A stretch of DNA of 64,000 bases from Calocera cornea HHB12733. Taxonomy: Eukaryota; Basidiomycota; Dacrymycetes; Dacrymycetales; Dacrymycetaceae. The position numbers were made by a program, and so were the translations under genes. The notes under the pieces are model-generated. The model worked only from the letters and a program-made list of their open reading frames with translations, searched no databases and was not told the origin of the DNA. Location: the NCBI GenBank assembly GCA_001632435.1, contig KV423931.1:34709-98708 (forward strand). The letters are read 5' to 3'. The stretch's first letter is position 1. The number at the start of each line of letters is the position of its first letter. Shown in pieces: positions 11,806 to 21,352 of this stretch.

Positions 11806-13432
11806 ATGCTCCTCTCTCGAACACCCACTAGGCGCACCTGTTCGCGGGCGATCGCTCTGCAGAGCGGGAGGCCTGCCTTGGTCCGTCGTACTATCTTTGG
11901 CTGGCTGAGAGGCAAAATAAAATTGGAGCCGGCAAAGCCCAAGCCCATCCTAGAGCAAGATGATCTCTTCCACGTCTTCTCCACCTCTCCTATCCCGGCG
12001 ATGCGCGAGCGAGCCCAAGTCATCAAGTCAATGGCATCGTGTCCGGTCTGCTTAGATGTCCATGGGGAGAATAAATCCGTGCAATACGACTGCCCAGATT
12101 GCGGCTGGCCGACACACTGCTCGAAAGAGCATCACGACCAGGACACCGAGCACATGAAGTACTGTGGGAGGCTGAGGGAGGTGAACGAGGATGAGCATGA
12201 TCTGCGGAGCGGGAGAGAGATGTGGGAATTCAATATGCCAGGTGAGCATATCTGTGAACATGCCGTGCTGTGGTCTGACGACTTGCGTAGGCGAGCAGGG
12301 TTACGAGGAAACCATCTCCTTCGCCAACTGGGATCTGCTATGGTACACGAGGGGTTTCCCGTCCATCGACGCCGATCGACCGCGACGGCATCTGAGCAAA
12401 GTGCTCACCTACCCGATGACGATCGCTGGCATCCTTCATCAGTACAGCGGCTTCACGACGCGGAATCAGCGTATAACGCCGGAGGGAGCTCGATCACTCG
12501 CCGGTTCGTCCTATTAGTCTCCCATCCTGTGTCTTGCTGAGCATGATTATACAGCTCTCCGATCCGTCTTCTTCTCCGATGCTGCAATCTCGTCGCGTGA
12601 AAATGCCCTGGCGTTACAGGATACGATCCGCATATTCATCATCGGCGCACGCGCGGAGTCGTCCCTGCCACCCGAAGTCTGGGAGCAGCTCAACTTCTGC
12701 TTCCCAAACGTCAATATGCACCTGCACTTCGTCGGGCCCCAGGCGGCTCTTCCCGAGAAGATGCCCCCGCCTGGGCCGGCCACCGAGACACCGCCCGGAG
12801 CCGCGGTCAAGGTAGCTCCTCCCCCCCCGATAGAGCAAGCAAGCACCAGCGAAGAGCCATCAACACTGGCGATCTGGACCCCTGCTACACCTGTTCTCGC
12901 GGAGGCCGGCAAACGAAGTCGCTCAGAGCTGCAGAAGTACGGCGTGCCGGCATACACGGACCCGAGGAACCGGATGTTGACGCTCACGTCCATCCAAGCC
13001 CGGTATGAGCACCTGCACGAGCAGTTCGGGCCGTTCGACCCCTACACGGACGTCTTCTTCTTCTTCTGCCCCGGGTTTGGCTTCCCCTCGCCGACCAACC
13101 CGGATCTCCTTCAGATCCAGTCACCGGACGATTGGGCCGGTATCCTCCAGCAGCTGCTCCCGACCAAATGTGCCATCTTCGTGACCGGGTTCTCGCCAAC
13201 CGACGTCGAGCGGGACGTCAAAAGTCTAGACGGCGTGCCGGGAGTAGAGGGCGAGTTTGACTGGATTCTGACTCCGGGCAACAATCCGTTCGGCAGCGAG
13301 AAATGGGATGTCGCGGATTTTGACCCCCGCGTTATGATCAGGATCAACTGGGGCGTCTGGGGAATCCGTGGGAAGCAGCGGGAAATTCTGGCCAGACACG
13401 TAGAGAAGTTTGCAGAGTCGGAGATAAGCTGA
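11806..13432 (+). CDS. mss51: MSS51-like mitochondrial translational activator with MYND-type zinc finger
   Basis: Three exons. The N terminus, MLLSRTPTRRTCSRAIALQS, is Arg/Ser-rich without acids, as expected for a mitochondrial presequence. A zinc-finger region follows with CPVC, DCPDCGWPTHCSKEHH and a late MKYC, giving paired Cys/His ligands of MYND type. Then comes REVNEDEHDLRSGREMWEF, strongly characteristic of MSS51. An intron at about 12240-12290 joins NMPG to EQGYEETISFANWDLLWYTR. A second at about 12504-12552 joins GARSLA to LRSVFFSDAAISSRENALAL. In yeast Mss51 activates COX1 mRNA translation and couples it to cytochrome c oxidase assembly at the inner membrane; the same role is inferred. 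A Pro/Ala-rich insertion around 12760-12900 looks lineage-specific. Confidence 0.85.
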
Positions 13433-13867
13433 GGCGTAACCAGCTGCAATGTTCTCACGTTGGGATTTGTCGATCACCACTCTTAGCATTTCGCACTACA
13501 ACAATAATGACAATGGACTCGACAATGAGCTGGTCTGGACCAGCGTGACGTCGCCCGTGCAGCGCCTCGTTCTTTTCGGCAGGCTTCTGAGAGGTGGGAG
13601 CCCTTCCTAGTATGGCAGATGAGACACTGCATTGCGTACATCGAGTATTTGATTGTGTTTGTGCGAGGTGCGACAAGAATGTCGTCGTAATTAGGAGAAG
13701 TGTGACGGGTCCCGGCGCTGGCAGCGCCCACCAGGAGCGAGGCGGAGCTGGAACCCGCGAGACGGCGTCGAAGGCGGTGGCGACGCGTAGAGGGTGCGAG
13801 ACGCGGAAGATGGAAGCTGCTAGGCCCCCGAAAAGGGAATTGGGTCCGCGGTCAGGCCCAAGCGTCC

Positions 13868-13885
13868 TTCGATGCCATTCTCGAA
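13868..13885 (+). promoter_or_regulatory. Gapped heat-shock element
   Basis: TTCGATGCCATTCTCGAA contains TTC at 13868, TTC at 13878 and GAA at 13883, all on the five-base register of a heat-shock element. The second unit (13873-13875) is degenerate. It lies about 130 bases before the Hsp70 start, where heat-shock factor binding is expected. Confidence 0.55.
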
Positions 13886-13913
13886 CAAATATCTGGCTCC
13901 GTCTCTCACGCAG

Positions 13914-13920
13914 TTTATAA
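13914..13920 (+). promoter_or_regulatory. TATA box of the Hsp70 gene
   Basis: TTTATAA sits about 94 bases before the ATG and about 28 bases after the heat-shock element, the usual order in heat-inducible promoters. Confidence 0.6.
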
Positions 13921-14013
13921 GGACCATCCTCGACGGGTGACCATGCCGCACCTTACCTCGAGTTTGCTCATCGACTTCTCCCTCTTCCCACACCCTATAC
14001 CACCTACCACAAT

Positions 14014-15957
14014 ATGTCTTCATCAAAAGCCATCGGTATCGATCTCGGTACCACCTACTCCTGCGTAGGCGTCTGGCAAAACGACCGGGTCGAAATCATC
14101 GCGAACGACCAGGGTAACCGGACGACCCCTTCCTATGTCTCCGTCTCCGACACCGAGCGTCTGATCGGTGACGCTGCCAAGAACCAGGTCGCCATGAACC
14201 CGCACAACACCGTATTCGACGCTAAGCGTCTCATCGGCCGCAAGTTCGACGACGCCGAGGTCCAGTCCGACATCAAGCACTTCCCCTTCACCGTCCTCAA
14301 CCAGGGTGGCAAGCCCATGATCCAGGTCGAGTTCAAGGGTGAGAAGAAGACATTCTCGCCGGAGGAGATCTCGTCCATGGTCCTCCTGAAGATGAAGGAG
14401 ACCGCCGAGTCGTACCTCGGACAGACCATCACCAACGCCGTCGTCACCGTCCCTGCCTACTTCAACGACTCCCAGCGTCAGGCGACGAAGGACGCCGGTG
14501 TCATCTCTGGCATGAACGTCCTCCGTATCATCAACGAGCCTACCGCCGCTGCCATCGCTTACGGTCTCGACAAGAAGACCGTTGGCGAGCGCAACGTCCT
14601 CATCTTCGACCTCGGTGGTGGAACTTTCGATGTCTCCCTGCTGACGATTGAGGAGGGTATCTTCGAAGTCAAGGCCACTGCCGGTGACACCCATCTCGGT
14701 GGTGAGGACTTCGACAACCGCCTCGTGAACCACTTCGTCCAGGAGTTCAAGCGCAAGTACAAGAAGGACCTGTCTTCAAACGCTCGTGCTCTCCGTCGTC
14801 TCCGTACTGCCTGCGAGCGTGCGAAGCGCACTCTGTCCTCCGCTGCCCAGACCTCTATCGAGATCGACTCCCTGTTCGAGGGCGTCGACTTCTACACCTC
14901 CATCACCCGTGCCCGCTTCGAAGAGCTTTGCCAGGATCTCTTCCGCTCGACCCTCGAGCCCGTTGAGAAGGTCCTCCGCGATTCCAAGATCGACAAGGCC
15001 AACGTCCACGAGATTGTCCTCGTTGGTGGCTCCACCCGTATTCCCCGCATCATCAAGCTCGTCTCCGACTTCTTCAACGGAAAGGAGCCCAACAAGAGCA
15101 TCAACCCCGATGAGGCCGTCGCTTACGGTGCCGCTGTCCAGGCTGCTATCCTCTCCGGCGACACCTCCGAGAAGACTCAGGACCTCCTCCTTCTCGATGT
15201 CTCCCCTCTTTCCCTCGGTATCGAGACTGCTGGTGGTGTGATGACTCCTCTGATCAAGAGGAACACGACCGTCCCCACCAAGAAGTCCGAAATCTTCTCC
15301 ACCTACGCCGACAACCAGCCCGGTGTGCTCATCCAGGTCTACGAGGGTGAGCGTGCGCGCACGAAGGACAACAACCTGCTTGGCAAGTTCGAGCTCTCTG
15401 GCATCCCTCCTGCACCCCGTGGTGTTCCTCAGATCGAGGTCACCTTCGACATCGACGCCAACGGTATCCTCAATGTCTCTGCCTCCGACAAGACCACTGG
15501 CAAGTCGAACAGGATCACCATCACCAATGACAAGGGCCGTCTGTCGAAGGAGGAGATCGAGCGCATGGTGCGCGACGCTGAGAAGTACAAGGCTGAGGAT
15601 GAGGAGGCTGCTGCTCGTATCACTGCCAAGAACGGCCTCGAGTCGTACGCATACAACCTGCGTAACTCATTGACCGACGAGAAGCTCGCCGACAAGTTCG
15701 AGGCTGCGGACAAGGACAAGCTGAAGAAGGCCGTCGACGACGCGATTGGCTGGCTCGATGCGTCCCAGGAAGCTTCCAAGGACGAGTACGAGACAAGGCA
15801 GAAGGAGCTTGAGGGTATCGCGAACCCCATCATGCAGAAGCTGTACTCGCAGGCCGGTGGTGCACCAGGCGGCGGGTTCCCCGGTGCGCCTGGTGCGGGC
15901 CCCGGTGGCGCACCTGGCGGCTTCGCGGACGAGCCTAGTGTTGAGGAGGTCGACTAA
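14014..15957 (+). CDS. Cytosolic Hsp70 chaperone (SSA type)
   Basis: A single exon of 647 codons encoding a complete Hsp70. The nucleotide-binding domain opens with [20 protein letters not shown], has [19 protein letters not shown] near residue 200 and the [10 protein letters not shown] motif near 335. The substrate domain and a Gly/Ala/Pro-rich tail follow, ending in EEVD, the signal of cytosolic Hsp70s that recruits TPR co-chaperones. ATP-driven cycles bind and release unfolded proteins. The complete lack of introns contrasts with almost every neighbour and is typical of heat-inducible genes, because splicing fails under heat stress. The codons are strongly C-ending, consistent with very high expression. 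The two TPR genes at 28.9-33.5 kb are not known to be partners; no functional link is implied. Confidence 0.97.
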   Translation: MSSSKAIGIDLGTTYSCVGVWQNDRVEIIANDQGNRTTPSYVSVSDTERLIGDAAKNQVAMNPHNTVFDAKRLIGRKFDDAEVQSDIKHFPFTVLNQGGKPMIQVEFKGEKKTFSPEEISSMVLLKMKETAESYLGQTITNAVVTVPAYFNDSQRQATKDAGVISGMNVLRIINEPTAAAIAYGLDKKTVGERNVLIFDLGGGTFDVSLLTIEEGIFEVKATAGDTHLGGEDFDNRLVNHFVQEFKRKYKKDLSSNARALRRLRTACERAKRTLSSAAQTSIEIDSLFEGVDFYTSITRARFEELCQDLFRSTLEPVEKVLRDSKIDKANVHEIVLVGGSTRIPRIIKLVSDFFNGKEPNKSINPDEAVAYGAAVQAAILSGDTSEKTQDLLLLDVSPLSLGIETAGGVMTPLIKRNTTVPTKKSEIFSTYADNQPGVLIQVYEGERARTKDNNLLGKFELSGIPPAPRGVPQIEVTFDIDANGILNVSASDKTTGKSNRITITNDKGRLSKEEIERMVRDAEKYKAEDEEAAARITAKNGLESYAYNLRNSLTDEKLADKFEAADKDKLKKAVDDAIGWLDASQEASKDEYETRQKELEGIANPIMQKLYSQAGGAPGGGFPGAPGAGPGGAPGGFADEPSVEEVD

Positions 15958-16295
15958 ATCTAGCATAATGAACGCGGGACCTGTGTAGCTTAGTATTTTC
16001 TTTTCTCTACTCCATGACTAGATCGGGCAAACGCAATGATATGCCATGAACAAGCAAGTACCTCGTGTGAAACGCAGATACCTTAGGTGTGATTGTGCTT
16101 CCAAAAAATTTCGCGAGTGAAGGTCGTGGTCTATAGTATTCTTACGTATGCGAGCGGCCTCACGCAGACAGACACAGCGAGCATATACGTTCATTGACTT
16201 CTTGATTCTTTACTACTACATCCTATACCGACAGCTTCTGAATCTTGGCTTCTCGGCCGGACCGCACATGCCATGCACAATAACTCCGCTCACGT
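15958..16295. other. 3' spacer between Hsp70 and the FKBP array
   Basis: AT-richer convergent spacer expected to contain both polyadenylation regions. No coding signal was seen. Confidence 0.5.
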
Positions 16296-16990
16296 TTAGT
16301 TGATCTTGAGGAGCTCGACCTCGAAGTTCAGGGTGGAGTTGGGAGGGATGACGGACCCAGCGCCACGGGAGCCGTAAGCCTATGTATGCAGGAGAACGCT
16401 CATCAGTGTCCAGCTTTCCGATGCAAGTCAGCCGTCGGAACGCACGTAGTCAGGCGAGCAGGTGAGAATCGCCTTCTGGCCGAGGGAGAGCTGGGGCACG
16501 CCCTCGTCCCAGCCTTTGATGACGCGGCCGACACCGATTTGGGTGACGAAGGGGTCGTTGCGGTCGCGGGACGAGTCGAACTTCTTGCCGTTGGTGAGGG
16601 TACCTGGGCGGTAGCGGATGAGCGATGGACGAAAAAGGAAGGTGGATTACACATACCGACGTAGTGAATGGTCACGCTGGCAATCAGGGACGTTAGCATA
16701 TATGGACCAAGAACAGCGACGGCATGTATGCTCACGTCTGCGGGGCAGGTCAGTTATGGCCAGGCAGCGCGGACGGAAGGCGAGAGTACTCACGTCTGGT
16801 CATCCCAAAAGCGCAGCAAAAGCGTGGTTACAACTTAGAGGGTACATAGACGACGACAGCTTGGCGTGCTTACCACCAGGCTTGGGGAAGTTCTGCGCGG
16901 TACGTGATCAGCGCCATCGATCCGACATCTGTGTTGACCTAGACGTACCTTGCCGTCACCAGGAGCGATTGTCTTGATTTCAACACCCAT
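16296..16990 (-). CDS. FKBP12-type peptidyl-prolyl isomerase, array copy 1 (two 2-base microexons)
   Basis: Spliced product of exactly 108 residues: [29 protein letters not shown], then [32 protein letters not shown] and the end [11 protein letters not shown]. The FKBP12 pocket residues Tyr (HYVG), Asp (KFDSS) and Trp (KGWDE) are all present, so it should be active and bind FK506/rapamycin-like ligands. Exons are 16949-16990, 16874-16892, 16794-16795, 16736-16737, 16657-16676, 16446-16603 and 16296-16379, summing to 327 bases. The two microexons are each just AC; together with flanking bases they write the codons GAC ACC (Asp-Thr). Without them the frame is lost at once. All flanking introns are 56-78 bases with GT..AG ends. 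First of four tandem copies. Confidence 0.88.
16736..16737 (-). other. 2-base microexon (AC), second of copy 1
   Basis: Read on the minus strand, CGCAG precedes and GTGAGC follows the two bases AC. They supply the first two positions of a Thr codon whose third base begins the next exon at 16676. The adjoining introns are 56 and 59 bases long, and the 59-base one contains a TGCTAAC branch-site-like sequence. Confidence 0.75.
16794..16795 (-). other. 2-base microexon (AC), first of copy 1
   Basis: Flanked on the minus strand by ACCAG and GTGAGT. The two bases complete the Asp codon begun by the last G of the exon at 16874-16892. The same arrangement, with the same 78-base upstream intron length, recurs in copy 4 at 20356-20357. 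Confidence 0.75.
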
Positions 16991-17438
16991 TCTTGTAGAG
17001 GACGAAGTGAAAGAGCGAGGGTAGAGGAGTCGTGGGGCGGTGGTGGCAGGACGAAGGAGGGATGAACGTGTGGCCTTGGCCAGACGTGCGGCAATTTAAG
17101 TTGTTCAGCAGGGTCACAGACTCGGAAGGAGTGACGAAATCGGAAAAGAGGGTGAGGGTCTCCTTGGTCCGTCCGCCCTGTGGCGCGATTGTTGGGTCTT
17201 GGTCTCGCTCCTGCCTTTTCGGGAATGGGCTACATCATCACCACACGGCTGCGAACACAGCATCTCCTCTTCTGCATGTGCGCTCAACACACATGTGCCG
17301 CTGCCGCGTTCGTCCAGAACGCCAACCAAGCGCCTGGGATCAACGGCAGTTCTATGGCCGGCATTGTCGTCACAAAACTGGTGTCATTGTCACGTACACA
17401 GATTCTTATCCTCCGACCTTCTTGGCAACACAGCACCC

Positions 17439-18102
17439 TCAGTTGATCTCAAGCAGCTCTATTTCAAACCTCAGAGTCGCGCCTGACGGTATGATGGGCG
17501 GAAACCCGCGCGAGCCGTATGCCTGCCATCATTGAGATCACCCTCTCATGAAAGAAAGCAGCAGTAGCTCACATAGTCAGGCGTACAGATCAATGTCGCC
17601 TTTTCACCGAGGGACATCCGGGGTATACCCTCGTCCCAGCCTTTGATGACCTTGCCTACACCTATCTCGGTTTCGAATGGCTGGCCGCGATCTTGGGAGG
17701 AGTCGAACTTCCTACCATCGGCTAGATAGCCTGAGACAGCGATGAGTACGGTACATAGATGACCCGCAGTGTAGCTTACCGACATAATGAACCGTGATCC
17801 TACCACAAAACAAGTTAGTTACATGGAACGCATGTCTCAAGGAGCTGATCACGTCTACAAGCTCTGGTAAGGGCGATGTCTGCGAGTACAGCGGAAAGCA
17901 CTCACACCTGTCTATCTCCCGAACGCACGCGGGACAGTGAAGTAGTGAGGCGCAGCAAAAGCGACATCATGGTGCGTCTTACCCTGTTTCTTTGGAAAGG
18001 TCTGCGTATAAGATGCAAGTTTGAGATAAGATGTTCTTATGCGAGGGACATGCTTCGCACCTGTCCGTCACCTGCTTGCATGGTCTCAACTGTGACGCCC
18101 AT
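17439..18102 (-). CDS. FKBP12-type peptidyl-prolyl isomerase, array copy 2 (4-base microexon)
   Basis: Spliced product of 108 residues starting [20 protein letters not shown], with [32 protein letters not shown] and the end [11 protein letters not shown]. The pocket Tyr, Asp and Trp are conserved. Exons are 18061-18102, 17983-18001, 17908-17911, 17780-17799, 17573-17730 and 17439-17522, summing to 327 bases. The 4-base exon ACAG, between GATAG and GTGTGAG, gives Asp-Arg at the place where copy 1 has Asp-Thr. A second AG-AC-GT site at 17853-17854 lies where copy 1 has its second microexon, but using it would break the frame, so it is treated as a relic inside a 108-base intron. A TATA-like box (minus-strand CATATAAG) lies at about 18161-18168. 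Likely functional, with more divergent surface residues than copy 1. Confidence 0.8.
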
Positions 18103-18160
18103 GTTTGACGACTTGTCTCGTTGGGGTGGTCGATAGACAGAGGCACCGCGATCTCGGTGG

Positions 18161-18168
18161 CTTATATG
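18161..18168 (-). promoter_or_regulatory. TATA-like box of FKBP copy 2
   Basis: Minus-strand CATATAAG about 60 bases before the start codon at 18102. A similar element stands at the same distance from the lost start of copy 3, and the flanks of the two are alike, so the duplication included the promoter. Confidence 0.5.
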
Positions 18169-18522
18169 CTCGCATCGCAGTCCTTAGCTGGGGGGACAAT
18201 CGGGAGAGAACCCTGCTGTATGGTATGCGGACAAACCCGCTGGCACCGGGTGCCGAAGACGCCCGCACCCTCATGGTTCAAACCACGTTTCAAAGGAGCG
18301 AAATCACCGGATCGCAGCAATCTTACTCGATCGAACACAATTAACCTCTGGTCAGTATCTGACAGTCCTGATAACATCTCGTCGGGAGGACTGCATTCGT
18401 CTATATTCAATGGAGCGACCACCGTCCAGTGTTCATGACTGGCGCCGTATACGGACAGAATCCTCCCCGCACGGTACATATTTCACATTCAAGTTGCCAG
18501 GCGTATATTCTTTGCCCCGTCT

Positions 18523-19185
18523 TCAGTTGATCTTAATCAACCCTATATCGAACTTTAGAATCGAGTTCAGAGGTATGAGCCCCGGAAGGCCGAGCGCGCC
18601 GTATGCCTGCGCCATTAAGGTCACCCTCTCGCGAAAGAAGTAGCAGCAGCTCACAAAGTCAGCCGTGCAGATCATTGTCGCCCTTTCGCTGACGGACATC
18701 CGGGGAATACCTTCATCCAAGCCCTTGATGATGTTGTTCTCCCCGATCACGGTGTGGAATGGACGGCTACCGTGGGAGGTCCCGAACTTCTTGCCTCCGA
18801 ACAGATAGCCTAAGATGTGACAGCTGTGGGCATAATACACGGAGCGATTGGCAGAGCATGTCACCATCATAATGAACCGTAACCCTTCAATAACGTGCCA
18901 TTATGTTGAAGGGGTGTCTCACTAGGGAAGCCCACACGTCTACAAGCCGCGTTAAGTTCCATTATGGGAGGAACTACGAAAAGCACTTACACATATCTGT
19001 TGTTCGATTAAACACAGGAACGCGTTGTTGTGAGCGGCAGCCTGATCGACATCGGTGAATGCTTATCGCCCTTCTTCGGAAATGTCTGTTTCAGAGTCGA
19101 TAGTTGAGCACGGAATGACGGTGACAAACGGCCTAGTCCACACCTTCCTGTCACCTGCTTTCGTTGTTACGATCTCAATGCCCGT
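18523..19185 (-). pseudogene. Decaying FKBP12-type gene, array copy 3
   Basis: The gene layout is the same as in copy 2, including a 4-base microexon (ATAT, 18993-18996) and a relic AC site at 18938-18939. Four kinds of damage are visible. The start codon is ACG at 19183-19185, followed in frame by GIEIVTTKAGDRK. The donor after TFPKKG is AT instead of GT (ATAAGC where copies 1 and 4 have GTAAGC). The pocket Asp is replaced (KKFGTS for KKFDSS) and the pocket Trp is Leu (IIKGLDE). HYVG has become HYDG, and the main exon is one codon shorter. The spliced frame is still open (324 bases), so decay is recent, or a non-AUG start and a divergent role remain possible. The TATA-like box at about 19243-19250 is intact. 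Confidence 0.8.
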
Positions 19186-19928
19186 TTTTTCACGACGGGA
19201 TCGGTGCGGATGACCTCTGCAGACGTAGTGCGACCTCGATGGTTTATATTCCCCCCCTCAGACCTGAGTGCGGAACGCAGGGGCGAGGGTGCGGCAGTAT
19301 GGCGTGCGGACTGAACTCGCTGGCACCAAAGGCTGAACATGCCGGTGACGCTAACGGGCAGAACAATAGCCGGCTCGTATATGTCTCTGTTCTGTCTCAA
19401 GCTGATTCGCTTCGGTATTGACGGTCGTGTTCTGAGATGCTCGCAAGATGTTGGATGTCTGTGTTGTAGCTGAGAAGGCCAACAACGCCTCCTCGCCAAC
19501 ACTGCTTCGTTATAAACTGCTGCTAGCCTCAATTGAACATGCCTTCCCAAGCCGCGATTGAAGGACGATTTGCATAGAGTCTCGTCCAGCGATGTTCCTG
19601 CGGTGCATAAGCTACATGGTGAAATTGGCTTCAGACACATTGCATGGGGCCAGACGGCACCATGCGAATGTGACACCTCCCGTTGCAATGCCTGCATAAC
19701 GCATGGATTTTCATTCTTACGATCGTACAAAAACTCGACGTGCGTCATCAAGAAGTGTGGAGGGAAATCGGTTATTGTCTCTGCCCGTCCCCCGTCCTGT
19801 GCTGGAAAGACGGCCTATTGTCCGTTCTTGCGTCGTTGTTCGTCGCGTTCTCGCTTCTTGGCCAAGGCCTTCTCGCGTGGACTGACGTAGACATAGGGTT
19901 CCAGCCAAGATGGGGGAATCGGGCACCG
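19186..19928. other. Spacer between FKBP copies 3 and 4
   Basis: Contains the promoter relic of copy 3 (TATA-like element near 19243-19250) and upstream sequence similar to that before copy 2. Just below copy 4's stop, a minus-strand frame of about 28 codons reads EPYVYVSPREKALAKKRERD and on to a stop near 19816. It is rich in Lys, Arg and Glu but has no start of its own. Confidence 0.4.
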
Positions 19929-20554
19929 TCAAGAGATTCGGAGCAGCTCGATTTCGAATACCAGTGTTGCACCAGGAGGGATGTTAGGCGGATAGCCACG
20001 GTTGGCATACGCCTTCCGAGATGGATTAGTGAGTAACTCGATTGCCAAGGAATGAAGTACTCACAAGGTCCGGCGTGATAGTGAGGTTCGCCTTCTGGCC
20101 TACGGAGAACTGTGGGATGCCTTGATCCCAGCCCTGGATGACTTGGCCTATGCCCAGCTCGAAGGAGAACGGTAGACGGCGGTCACGGGACGAGTCGAAG
20201 ATTCTCCCATTAGTGAGCTTGCCTAAGGGGCAGGGGGTCAGGGGTCGTTATCAGGCGTGCACACCGGCACTCACCGACATAGTGTACTGTCACGGTCTAG
20301 ATCGCATATTGGATGTCAGCGCGGAGTTGCAAGCTCAAGATGGGTCCATACGCACGTCTGATTTCCATACGTGTCGAGGAACGCACGTGCTCATTTAGCT
20401 CTCAGCTGGAAGGGGTGGGAATGACCTGCGCTTACCGCCATTCTGCGGGAAAGTCTACAGGCAGTTTTTGGTCAGGATCACCGTAGCCCACGGTCCGCTG
20501 TGGAACACGCACCGTGCCATCGCCTGGCCTGAGAGTCTCGATAGTGATAGGCAT
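19929..20554 (-). CDS. FKBP12-type peptidyl-prolyl isomerase, array copy 4 (one 2-base microexon)
   Basis: Spliced product of 108 residues: [67 protein letters not shown], end [11 protein letters not shown]. The pocket Tyr, Asp and Trp are conserved, while Gly-to-Asn and Tyr-to-Leu changes occur around ITPDLAYANRGY. Exons are 20513-20554, 20436-20454, 20356-20357, 20275-20296, 20065-20222 and 19929-20012, summing to 327 bases. The 2-base exon AC completes the Asp codon; the next exon opens with ACC GTG, so only one microexon is needed where copy 1 needs two. The main exon (158 bases) and last exon (84) equal those of copies 1 and 2. A TATA-like element (minus-strand GTATATAACG) lies near 20662-20671. 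Cytosolic prolyl isomerase role inferred. Confidence 0.85.
20356..20357 (-). other. 2-base microexon (AC) of FKBP copy 4
   Basis: Flanked on the minus strand by ATCAG and GTGCGT, with introns of 78 and 59 bases. The two bases turn the terminal G of the preceding exon into the Asp codon GAC. Omitting them shifts the frame. Confidence 0.75.
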
Positions 20555-21352
20555 GATAGCGAGTCAACTTAGGCAAGCTGAGGTGGAGCAGACAGGCTGT
20601 AAGTGGTAGAGAGGCACTGCCCAGGCGGGCGACGTGGCGTAGTAGACCTCTTGCAGTGCCTCGTTATATACACATGTCCTGGCCCAACCGAGAGTGCAGA
20701 CCCGCGATGGGCAGGAGCACGATCGGTAGTTACGATCGCCCTTCCGGCGGCATCATCAACGCTCGTGAAACGAGGACGGCGGAAGCATGTTACAGAAGGC
20801 GGACAACGAGGCGGACTCGGCGCGGCAGCCGTTGGAAGCAAGCGTTCAGGTGGTCGTCCCAGTCTGCAGTGGAGCGAGCTTATGTCGGGGAAGACGGGGA
20901 GGATGACCTGCATGGATCAGGTCGGATTGCTGTACAAGGCAGTTGAGCATGCACGCCGCTGGGATTGAAACGCGGCAAGATGTCCCGCAAGATCCGAATG
21001 ATAGCCAATTCCCTTATATGGAGCTGGGGCTGATAACCTTGCCAGCGCACACTCAGAATAACAGGCGGCACTCGGGAGTCTTCATAGCATTGATCGCGAT
21101 GACGTGCTAATCCCGTCGCGCCATTGTACGCGGGCTACGCAGCAGACCAAACAGGGAAAACGGAAAAAGGGGGTAACAAAACTAAACAGCGCTGCAGACT
21201 AACGACTACCTCGTCCTTGATGCTATCGCAATGTCCCTCCTTCCCGATCGTGAATGCGCATACGGGAATGAATAATGAGAGTCATATGACCATATCCATC
21301 AAATCACGGCGGAAGGATCGGCCCGGATTCGGCCCGGATACTCAACAACCGC
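20555..21352. other. Intergenic spacer, no gene seen
   Basis: Holds the FKBP copy 4 promoter on the left and the 3' region of the B56 gene on the right. Overlapping short frames on both strands have no coding character. Confidence 0.5.

Noticed and set aside
14023..14733. 236-codon open frame antisense to Hsp70
   Set aside because: Long antisense frames opposite Hsp70 are a known by-product of its codon bias. The frame has no start context, no domain and follows the sense codons.
16446..16892. Single-intron alternative joining FKBP exon 2 directly to the HYVG exon
   Set aside because: It gives GGT GCG TGA, a stop within three codons. Including only one of the two AC sites shifts the frame and destroys VTIHYVG.
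18273..18283. GGTTCAAACC, resembling a tRNA B box
   Set aside because: No A box lies at the right distance upstream and no cloverleaf can be drawn around it; it belongs to the FKBP copy 2 upstream region.
19167..19751. 194-codon minus-strand frame upstream of FKBP copy 3
   Set aside because: It overlaps the copy 3 promoter relic and reads the first exon of copy 3 in the wrong frame. Composition is not protein-like.
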